From Chloroflexota bacterium (GTDB lineage Bacteria; Chloroflexota; UBA6077; JADZDV01): a stretch of DNA of 11,726 nucleotides. Positions 6,600 to 11,726 of the stretch are shown piece by piece. Within the stretch, counting starts at the first letter, position 1; each line of letters opens with the position of its first letter. The translations under genes were made by a program, and so were the position numbers. Under the pieces are notes generated by a model. That model saw nothing but the letters and a program-made list of their open reading frames with translations, was not told the origin of the DNA and ran no database searches. The stretch lies in NCBI GenBank assembly GCA_020850915.1, contig JADZDV010000073.1, forward strand, positions 1 through 11,726. The letters are read 5' to 3'.

Positions 6600-7340
6600 T
6601 CAGCCGCGCAGGCCGAGCACCTGGCCGCAAACGTCTTTCGCGCCGTCGCTGGCGAGGTACAGGGCCATCCCGACCACGTCCTCCGGATCGCCGAGCTTGC
6701 CGCCCGGCATCTGGGCGGTGAGCGAGGCGATGTACTCCGGCGTGTTGGCGCCGCGCATCATCGGCGTGTCGGTCAGGCCAGGGGCGATGGCGTTGACCAT
6801 GATGCCGTCGTTCATCACCTCCCTGGCCAGCGAGCGCGTAAATCCGTTGATCGCGCCCTTGGTGGCGGAGTAGTGAGAGCCGCGCGCCACGCCGGTCGTG
6901 CCAAGCCCTGAGGTGATGGTGACGATCCGGCCGTGCTTGCGCTCCAGCATGCTCGGCAGGACGGCTCGCGACATGAGGAAGACGCTCTTGAGGTTGGTGG
7001 TCATCACGCGGTCCCACTCCTCCTCGCTCATCTCGGCCACGTTCGAACGAGGGAAGATGCCGGCACAGTTGAAGAGTATGTCGATCGGACCGAGCTGCTG
7101 CGTGACCACCTGGACGATCCGCTCGACGTCCGTGGCGACGCCGGCGTTGCCGGCCGCGCCGGCCGCGCGCGCCGAGAACTCGCGCGCTTCCTCCAGGAAG
7201 CGCGTCACCCGGTCCGGGTCCAGCTCCGCGATCCCGACATCCACCCCGGCCCCGAGCAGGCCGCGGGCGATCGCCCGCCCGATGCCGCTGCCGCCACCCG
7301 TGACCAGCGCTACCCGTCCAGCCATCTGAAACTCAACCAT
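6600..7340 (-). CDS. Short-chain dehydrogenase/reductase (FabG-like, classical SDR)
   Basis: Encodes 246 residues, the usual length for classical SDRs. The dinucleotide-binding motif TGGGSGIG is at 14-21, NCAG (variant of NNAG) at 91-94, and the catalytic tetrad is complete: Asn116, Ser144, Tyr157 and Lys161 in YSATK. The acidic AELD at the end of strand 2 (residues 38-41) points to NAD(H) rather than NADP(H), as known for the family. PGLTDTPM and the C-terminal GQVLG complete the fold; the last residues GLRG differ from the common DGG-type ending. Role: oxidation or reduction of a hydroxy/keto group on an unknown substrate. The start ATG at 7340 has GGGGGAG about 10 bases upstream and lies 4 bp after the stop of the aldolase-like gene, so the two are almost certainly cotranslated. 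An internal ATG at 7325 (MAGRVALVTGG) is an alternative start. Confidence 0.93.
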   Translation of the reverse strand: MVEFQMAGRVALVTGGGSGIGRAIARGLLGAGVDVGIAELDPDRVTRFLEEAREFSARAAGAAGNAGVATDVERIVQVVTQQLGPIDILFNCAGIFPRSNVAEMSEEEWDRVMTTNLKSVFLMSRAVLPSMLERKHGRIVTITSGLGTTGVARGSHYSATKGAINGFTRSLAREVMNDGIMVNAIAPGLTDTPMMRGANTPEYIASLTAQMPGGKLGDPEDVVGMALYLASDGAKDVCGQVLGLRG

Positions 7341-7344
7341 CGGA

Positions 7345-8340
7345 TCAGGCTCCCCCGCCGGCCGGCGTCCGGGCTTCGATCAGGCCGACCGCCTCGAGGT
7401 CGCGCACCATCTCGGTCTTGTCCTCTTCGCTGATCTGGGGCAATGGCGGACGGGCCGGGCCGCCGGTCAGGCCGAGCTGCTGGGTCCACCACTTGATGTT
7501 GGCGATCGGGTGCAGGCCGCCCGCCCGGTGCTGGGGGCCGCGGACCCGCTTGCCGTGCAGGTCGCGGATCGGCTGCATCGTGTAGTACAGCTCGGCGGCA
7601 CGCCGCGTGTCGCCCCGCAGGCCGGCGTCCACGTAGTCCTTCATCGGGGTCCCCCGTGGCGAGTCCGTCATCATGTTGTGGCCGGTGTGGATCCCCTGCT
7701 GCCCGAACTGCACCATGTTGACCAGGAAGTTCATCTCGCTCGGGTCGATCACCACGATGCTGTCGCCAACGAGGTCGCGGATCTGGATGGTGTGGCTCAT
7801 CGGCATCTCGTTCTTGAGCGCCGCCACGTTCGGGATCGTCGCCAGTCGCGCCATGAGCTGGGGGCTGATCGTGTAGCCGGCCTTGGGCGTGTTGAAGATC
7901 GAGAGGCCAAGATTGGTCGATGCTGCTACGCGCTCGAAGTACTCGACGATCACCCCCTCGGACATCCCGGCCAGCCAGGGGCCGATCAGTGAGATGAAAT
8001 CCGCCCCAGTCGCCTCGGCGTGCTGGATCAGGTCGATAGCGTCCTTCATGTTCGGGTGCGCGCAGCGGTTCATGATCGGCACGGCGCCGCGCGCCTCGTC
8101 CACGACGATCTCCGTGATCCGCTTCCGCTCTTCCTTCGTCATCAGCCAGAAGAGCCCGAAGAAACCGTGGACGTACAGGCCGCTGACCTTGATCTCGTCG
8201 ATGTAGTAGCGCACGTCTCGCCGCAGGCCTGCCTCGTCGACCTCGCCGTCCGCGGTTTCGGGCACGCAGTGCGCGGTGAAGATCCCACGGATCTTCTCGC
8301 GCGCCGCGTCCTTGGCCTCATGCCTCGCGTACTTCGCCAT
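7345..8340 (-). CDS. DapA/NAL-superfamily aldolase or hydratase with altered active site
   Basis: Encodes 331 residues, at the long end for the dihydrodipicolinate synthase/N-acetylneuraminate lyase family. The barrel pattern is clear: GIFTAHCVPETADGEVD at the start, SGLYVHGFFGLFWLMTKEER, MNRCAHPNMKDAIDLIQHAEATGADFISLIGPW, LSIFNTPKAGYTIS, NVAALKNEM. Lys176 in AALKNE is in the place of the Schiff-base lysine. Two family motifs have changed: GTTGE, which binds the pyruvate carboxylate, is GFFGL (59-63), and the Tyr of YNxP is Phe149 in FNTPKA, with Ala where DapA has the carboxylate-binding Arg. True dihydrodipicolinate synthase activity is therefore unlikely; an aldolase, hydratase or dehydratase acting on another carbonyl compound is inferred. 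AGGAAGGG lies 6 bases before the ATG. It is first in a leftward operon with the SDR gene and is divergent from the hydroxyacid dehydrogenase. Confidence 0.85.
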   Translation of the reverse strand: MAKYARHEAKDAAREKIRGIFTAHCVPETADGEVDEAGLRRDVRYYIDEIKVSGLYVHGFFGLFWLMTKEERKRITEIVVDEARGAVPIMNRCAHPNMKDAIDLIQHAEATGADFISLIGPWLAGMSEGVIVEYFERVAASTNLGLSIFNTPKAGYTISPQLMARLATIPNVAALKNEMPMSHTIQIRDLVGDSIVVIDPSEMNFLVNMVQFGQQGIHTGHNMMTDSPRGTPMKDYVDAGLRGDTRRAAELYYTMQPIRDLHGKRVRGPQHRAGGLHPIANIKWWTQQLGLTGGPARPPLPQISEEDKTEMVRDLEAVGLIEARTPAGGGA

Positions 8341-8415
8341 GACGATCCCTTCCTCATCACGGGCCCGCCCGGTGTTTGCAGCCCGGCGACGCCGTATTCA
8401 CCCCACCCCGTCCTG

Positions 8416-8432
8416 TGACGGCCGTAGCGTCA
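8416..8432. promoter_or_regulatory. Palindrome TGACG-N7-CGTCA, possible operator
   Basis: Perfect 5-bp arms with a 7-base centre, lying across the -35 and spacer of the rightward promoter and just downstream of the leftward -10, where a bound repressor or activator could affect both operons. No regulator gene is in the window to pair with it, and arms of this length can arise by chance. Confidence 0.3.
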
Positions 8433-8434
8433 GC

Positions 8435-8443
8435 AGAATAGCA
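8435..8443 (-). promoter_or_regulatory. Candidate extended -10 promoter for the aldolase/SDR operon
   Basis: On the minus strand these bases read TGCTATTCT, an extended -10 (TGn plus TATTCT, two mismatches from TATAAT), about 95 bases before the aldolase-like ATG. The -35 position holds TTTCGC, a poor match, which is acceptable for an extended -10 promoter. It overlaps the -10 of the opposing promoter. Confidence 0.4.
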
Positions 8444-8533
8444 TCCGCTCCGGTGGGGCGAAAGGACCTGGCAGGACGGGGAGGTGGGCAAGGGGCCGCG
8501 CTTGGAGCGAAACTCAGGCAGCAAAGGACGCGT

Positions 8534-8539
8534 GGAGGT
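8534..8539 (+). promoter_or_regulatory. Shine-Dalgarno site fixing the GTG start at 8547
   Basis: GGAGGT, 7 bases before GTG 8547. The open frame reaches back to GTG 8484, but the polar 21-residue extension is unlike the family, whose members begin shortly before the (V/N)-I-x-D-L segment seen here. Confidence 0.75.
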
Positions 8540-8546
8540 GGCAAGC

Positions 8547-9755
8547 GTGTTCGTCAACATTGAAGACCTCCGCAAGGCGGCCATGTGGCGCCTTCCGAGG
8601 GCCATCTTCGACTACGTGGACGGCGGCGCCGAGGACGAAGTGACCATGCGTGCGAATCGCGAGGCGTTCCAGCGCTACCGCTTCCGTCCGCGCGTGCTCG
8701 TGGACTGCACGACCCGCGATCAGACCACAACGGTGCTCGGCCACAAGCTCTCCATGCCGGTGGTCATTGCGCCGACCGGCTTCGCCGGCCTGAACTGGCC
8801 CCAGGGCGAGATCGTCGCCGCGCGCGCCGCGGCGGCCGCCGGCACGGTGTTCACCCTCAGCACCATGTCGATCAATACGATCGAGGAGGTGGCCCAGGGC
8901 GCCGACGGCCCGCTCTGGTTCCAGCTCTACGTGATGAAAGACCGCGAGATGACCCGCGCGCTGGTGGACCGGGCCCGCGCGGCCGGCTACAAGGCGCTCA
9001 TGCTGACGGTGGACTTCCCGGTGGCTGGCCAGCGCGAGCGCGACTTCCACAGCGGCTTCATGCTGCCGCCCCGGATCACCCCGAAGAACGTGCTGGACAC
9101 GGTCTGGCGGATCCCGTGGATCACCAGCGTCCTGCGCGGACCCCGCCTCACGCTGGGCAACCTGATAGACGCCCCCGGCACGGCTGGCAACGACGCCATC
9201 TCACTCGGCGAATACACGTACCGCTCGTTCGACCCGTCGGTCAGTTGGAAGGACCTGGACTGGTTCCGCTCGATCTGGGAGGGCCCGCTGATCCTGAAGG
9301 GCATCCAGGACGCGGCGGACGCGCGCCTGGCCGCGGAGCACGGCGTGCAGGCGATCGTCGTCTCGAACCACGGCGGCCGCCAGCTCGACGGCTCGCCGGC
9401 CACCCTGGACGTCCTGCCGGAAGTGGCGGACGCGGCGGGCGACCGGGTGGAGGTGCTGCTGGACGGCGGCGTGCGCCGCGGCGGCGACGTGGTGAAGGCG
9501 GTAGCACTGGGCGCCCGCGCCGTCCTGGTCGGCCGTCCGATGCTCTACGGCCTGGCGGCCGGCGGCCAGGCCGGCGTGGAGCGATCGCTGGACATTCTGT
9601 CGAATGAGATCGACCGCACCCTCGCCCTGATCGGTCGCCCGAGCATCCACGACGTAGACCGTACCGCTCTCCGCCCAGCCGGCCCCCCGCGCGCCGTCCT
9701 GGAGGCGATGGAGCAGGCCGGCGAGAGCGCGAAGGAGGCGCCGACGCCAGTGTAG
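8547..9755 (+). CDS. FMN-dependent alpha-hydroxyacid dehydrogenase/oxidase (LldD/glycolate oxidase family)
   Basis: Encodes 402 residues from a GTG. All the catalytic residues known from glycolate oxidase, flavocytochrome b2 and mandelate dehydrogenase are present: Tyr23 in FDYVDGGAEDE, Tyr128 in QLYV, Asp156 in LTVDFP, Lys251 in LKGI, and His275 with Arg278 in SNHGGRQLDG. The flavin phosphate region LLDGGVRRGGDVVKAVALGA and VGRPMLYGLA follow. The enzyme oxidises an L-2-hydroxyacid to the 2-oxoacid, passing electrons to quinone, another acceptor or oxygen; which one cannot be told here. A segment of about 30 residues between Pro157 and the DPSVSW region is the variable loop that in some members contacts the membrane. 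It heads a rightward operon, 54 bp before the luciferase-like gene, and is divergent from the DapA-like aldolase: aldolases of that superfamily often make or use 2-oxoacids, which fits a shared pathway, though this is inference. Confidence 0.92.
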   Translation: MFVNIEDLRKAAMWRLPRAIFDYVDGGAEDEVTMRANREAFQRYRFRPRVLVDCTTRDQTTTVLGHKLSMPVVIAPTGFAGLNWPQGEIVAARAAAAAGTVFTLSTMSINTIEEVAQGADGPLWFQLYVMKDREMTRALVDRARAAGYKALMLTVDFPVAGQRERDFHSGFMLPPRITPKNVLDTVWRIPWITSVLRGPRLTLGNLIDAPGTAGNDAISLGEYTYRSFDPSVSWKDLDWFRSIWEGPLILKGIQDAADARLAAEHGVQAIVVSNHGGRQLDGSPATLDVLPEVADAAGDRVEVLLDGGVRRGGDVVKAVALGARAVLVGRPMLYGLAAGGQAGVERSLDILSNEIDRTLALIGRPSIHDVDRTALRPAGPPRAVLEAMEQAGESAKEAPTPV

Positions 9756-9809
9756 CGACGGGATCTGGATAGTCGCCCGCTTATCGCCCACTCGTCGGGG
9801 AGGTGGCGC

Positions 9810-10823
9810 ATGCAGTTCGGATTCCTGAGCTTTGCCAGGGACCTCGCGGCCGTGCCGGCGACCGCGGAGCTGGCCGAAGAGACCGGCTGGGACCTGCTCG
9901 GGTTTGGCGACTCGCCGGCCCTCTCGTTCGATCCGTGGGTCAGCCTGGTGACCGCGGCCCGGCACTCGACGCGGCTCCTCCTGGGGCCGATCGTCACCAA
10001 TCCAAGGACGCGCCACCCGCTGATTCTCGCCAACCTCTCGGAAACGCTGGAGCACGCCGCGCCGGGCCGCGCTTTCCTGGGCCTGGGCATCGGCAACAGC
10101 GTGATGGCCGGCGTCGGAAGGAGAGGGGCGACGCTGAATGAGCTGGCCGAGGCCGTCGACGTTGTCCGCCGGCTCACCGCGGGCGAGGCGATCGACGTCG
10201 GTGGGGCGCCGGTCACCGTGCGCGGCGGCGGCAAGCGTATCCCGATCATGATCGCGGGGTCCGGCCCCAGGAGCCTGCGGCTAGCCGGGGCGATCGCCGA
10301 CTGGGTCTTCGTGACGATTGGCGCCGATCCGGAGCTTGTGAGCGACGCGCTGGGCTGGGTGCGCGAGGGGGCCAGGGAGGCCGGCCGGGACGAGGCCGAG
10401 GTCAGGACCTGGGTCTTCCTCCCCGGGAGCATCGCCCTGGACCGGGCCCAGGCTCGCGCCGAGGCCAGGCCGGCGGCAGCGGGCGTGGCGACGTACATCC
10501 TGCGAGGAGACGCCGCCGCCAAGCGGATCCCGCCGGACGTCCAGACGATGTACGGCGAGTTCATGCGGCGCTACAGCTACACCCAGCACCTGACGCCCGG
10601 GGTCGCCTCGAACTTCGCGATCGCCGAGGAGCTGGGTCTCTCCGACTACTTCATCGATCGCTGCACCATCTCCGGCACGCCGGAGGACATCCGCCAGGCG
10701 ATGGCGCGGCTCCACGAGGTCGGCGTGGAGCGCTTCTGCTTCAGCTTCACCGCCTGCCCGGACCTCGGGCGCACCCTCCACCTGTTTGCCGAACAGGTCA
10801 TGCCGGAGTTCCGCGGTGGCTGA
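9810..10823 (+). CDS. Luciferase-like (LLM) flavin/F420-dependent oxidoreductase
   Basis: Encodes 337 residues. The bacterial-luciferase-like TIM barrel is recognisable: MQFGFLSFARDL at the start, ELAEETGWDLLGFGDSP, DPWVSLVTAARHSTRLLLGPIVTNPRTRHPLILA, LGLGIGNSVMAGVGRRGATL, LNELAEAVDVVRRLTAGE, and IPIMIAGSGPRSLRLAGAIADWV, then GTPEDIRQAMARLHEVGVERF near the end. This order is typical of the F420-dependent branch related to methylene-tetrahydromethanopterin reductase, whose members carry out hydride transfers or monooxygenations on varied substrates. FMN use cannot be excluded. GGAGGT at 9799-9804 precedes the ATG by 5 bases. Its stop codon overlaps the start of the next gene by 8 bases, so the two products are likely made together. 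Substrate unknown. Confidence 0.88.
   Translation: MQFGFLSFARDLAAVPATAELAEETGWDLLGFGDSPALSFDPWVSLVTAARHSTRLLLGPIVTNPRTRHPLILANLSETLEHAAPGRAFLGLGIGNSVMAGVGRRGATLNELAEAVDVVRRLTAGEAIDVGGAPVTVRGGGKRIPIMIAGSGPRSLRLAGAIADWVFVTIGADPELVSDALGWVREGAREAGRDEAEVRTWVFLPGSIALDRAQARAEARPAAAGVATYILRGDAAAKRIPPDVQTMYGEFMRRYSYTQHLTPGVASNFAIAEELGLSDYFIDRCTISGTPEDIRQAMARLHEVGVERFCFSFTACPDLGRTLHLFAEQVMPEFRGG
10805..10808 (+). promoter_or_regulatory. Shine-Dalgarno site for the overlapping GTG start at 10816
   Basis: GGAG inside the last codons of the luciferase-like gene, 7 bases before GTG 10816, supporting the overlapping start. Confidence 0.6.
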
Positions 10824-11726
10824 GCGGTCGGAGCGGGATTACCCGCTCAGCCACGAGGGTCGGGAGCGCTCGCAGGCCCTTTACGGCGAGGACCACCTGC
10901 TGGAGCAGGACGTCCTGCGCGCCCTGGACCCGGACTTCGCGGACCTGTACCTGCGCTTCAGCCATGAGCACCTGAACGCTCGCGGCATCCTCTCGCAGAA
11001 GACGCGCGAGTTGTGCGCCATCTCCGCCCTGACCCTGATCGAGAAGCCTCGCCAGTTGAGCGCTCACGTCAAGGCGGCGATCCGCGCCGGCGCGAGCCGC
11101 GAGGAGGCGCTGGAGGCCATCCTCCAGATGGTCGTCTACGCCGGTCTGCCGACGGTCGTGGAGGGGGTGCACGTCTACAGCCACGCTATCGACAAGCTGG
11201 CGGAGGCTGAGCCCGAGAGCGCCGCCGCGCGGCCTCCGCGCCCGCCGCGCTTCGCCGACGACGGTCTGACCTTTCACGAGCGCTCCCTCCCGACGAAGGC
11301 CCGGCTGTACGGCTCGGCGGACGCCTACACCACCCAGGCGGAGTTCGACGCCGCCGACCCGGCGCTGGGCCAGGCCTACGAGGAGCTGGTCGTCGGCGGG
11401 ATGTACAGCCGCACAGTCGTGGACCCGAAGACCCGCCAGCTCCTGGCCATCGCCGCCTGCATGGTGAAGAACGCCCTGCCCCAGCTCGACGCCCACGTCA
11501 AAATGGGCTTCCGCGTGGGTGTCACCCCCGACGAGGTCCGGGAAGTCATCATCCAGATGAGCGCCTACACCGGCTTCCCGTACATGCTCCAGGCCTGGCG
11601 CCGCTTCGCCGACACCGGCCAGGCCATCCTCGAGAGCGTCCAGCCGCAAGGGGCAGCCGACGTCTACCCTACGAAGGAGCTTCCACGAGGGTGGCTGGCT
11701 ACGAACCCCCCACCCGACCTCCCCCC
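10816..11726 (+). CDS. Protein with two carboxymuconolactone-decarboxylase-like (CMD) domains, 3' end cut by window edge
   Basis: 303 codons are visible from a GTG that overlaps the previous gene by 8 bases; no stop occurs before the window edge. The protein is an internal duplication. Domain 1 (about 35-125) has TRELCAISALTL, LSAHVKAAIRAGASREEALEAILQMVVYAGLP; domain 2 (about 178-265) has TRQLLAIAACMV, LDAHVKMGFRVGVTPDEVREVIIQMSAYTGFP. Equivalent positions such as His84/His227 and the TRxL motifs lie 143 residues apart. A proline/arginine-rich linker separates them. Neither domain has the CxxC of AhpD-type peroxidases, so a decarboxylase/hydrolase-like or binding role of the PcaC type is more likely. 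The known member removes CO2 from 4-carboxymuconolactone; the substrate here is unknown. The last 20 or so codons, ending PPPDLPP, read through a C-rich tract and may not be conserved protein; the real stop probably lies just beyond the edge. Confidence 0.85.
   Translation, partial: MAERSERDYPLSHEGRERSQALYGEDHLLEQDVLRALDPDFADLYLRFSHEHLNARGILSQKTRELCAISALTLIEKPRQLSAHVKAAIRAGASREEALEAILQMVVYAGLPTVVEGVHVYSHAIDKLAEAEPESAAARPPRPPRFADDGLTFHERSLPTKARLYGSADAYTTQAEFDAADPALGQAYEELVVGGMYSRTVVDPKTRQLLAIAACMVKNALPQLDAHVKMGFRVGVTPDEVREVIIQMSAYTGFPYMLQAWRRFADTGQAILESVQPQGAADVYPTKELPRGWLATNPPPDLP

Larger units (their letters stand above)
8415..8444 (+). promoter_or_regulatory. Candidate promoter for the hydroxyacid dehydrogenase operon
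   Basis: GTGACG (8415-8420; four of six to TTGACA), an 18-base spacer and TAGCAT (8439-8444; TAnnnT pattern). It would start transcription about 95 bases before the GTG at 8547. The -10 shares two bases with the opposing -10. Confidence 0.35.
8406..8481. repeat. 9-bp inverted repeat CCCCGTCCT / AGGACGGGG enclosing the divergent promoters
   Basis: Left arm 8406-8414, right arm 8473-8481, separated by 58 bases that contain both candidate -10 elements. Beyond the arms, the left continues as CCCC on the outside and the right as GGTGGG, extending the symmetry imperfectly. It may be a pair of regulator half-sites or chance in GC-rich DNA. Confidence 0.4.

Noticed and set aside
9545..10564. Long open frame of 339 codons on the minus strand
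   Set aside because: It is antisense to the hydroxyacid dehydrogenase and luciferase-like genes, whose plus-strand products have clear family motifs; the antisense protein has low-complexity Ala/Arg/Ser composition typical of shadow frames in GC-rich DNA.
10798..11649. Minus-strand open frame of 283 codons
   Set aside because: It is a shadow of the double CMD gene; the plus strand shows two matching CMD domains and a well-placed ribosome binding site.

Overview
The window is GC-rich bacterial DNA with dense gene packing, several GTG starts and Shine-Dalgarno sites of the GGAGG type. The mix of a GT39-like membrane glycosyltransferase, an F420/luciferase-like oxidoreductase, a tandem carboxymuconolactone-decarboxylase-like protein and a short heptanucleotide tandem repeat suggests a Chloroflexota-like or similar soil/sediment lineage. 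That assignment is inference from general character only; no rRNA or marker gene is present. Both window ends cut through genes.

Left half (1-6541), envelope/transport type. A leftward GT39-family membrane glycosyltransferase runs off the left edge. A 169-bp divergent intergenic region separates it from a rightward run: a class I methyltransferase with an unusual motif I, a Tat-type/lipoprotein ABC substrate-binding protein, and a two-domain fused ABC permease of the ferric-iron/thiamine/polyamine type. After a 133-bp gap comes a 536-residue AMP-forming (ANL, PaaK/LuxE-like) synthetase homologue. No ABC ATPase gene lies beside the transporter pair. The gap before the synthetase holds seven perfect copies of TGGTGAC, placed so that the last copy forms the ribosome binding site of the synthetase. 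A six-codon upstream ORF with its own Shine-Dalgarno site begins at the repeat's left edge.

Right half (6600-11726), a divergent metabolic cluster. Leftward: a DapA-superfamily aldolase with a strongly altered active site, followed 4 bp later by a short-chain dehydrogenase. Rightward: an FMN-dependent alpha-hydroxyacid dehydrogenase/oxidase, a luciferase-like (F420-type) oxidoreductase, and an overlapping gene for a protein with two CMD domains, still open at the right edge. The 206-bp region between the two arms carries candidate back-to-back -10 elements that overlap, a TGACG-N7-CGTCA palindrome and a 9-bp inverted repeat enclosing them, so shared control is plausible. Aldolase, SDR, hydroxyacid dehydrogenase, flavin/F420 enzyme and CMD protein together look like a catabolic pathway for a small hydroxy- or keto-acid, lactone or aromatic-derived substrate. 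The substrate cannot be read from the sequence, and no regulator gene is in the window.

No tRNA, rRNA, CRISPR array, transposase or prophage gene was seen. The two halves meet tail to tail at 6542-6599, a 58-bp gap without a convincing terminator.
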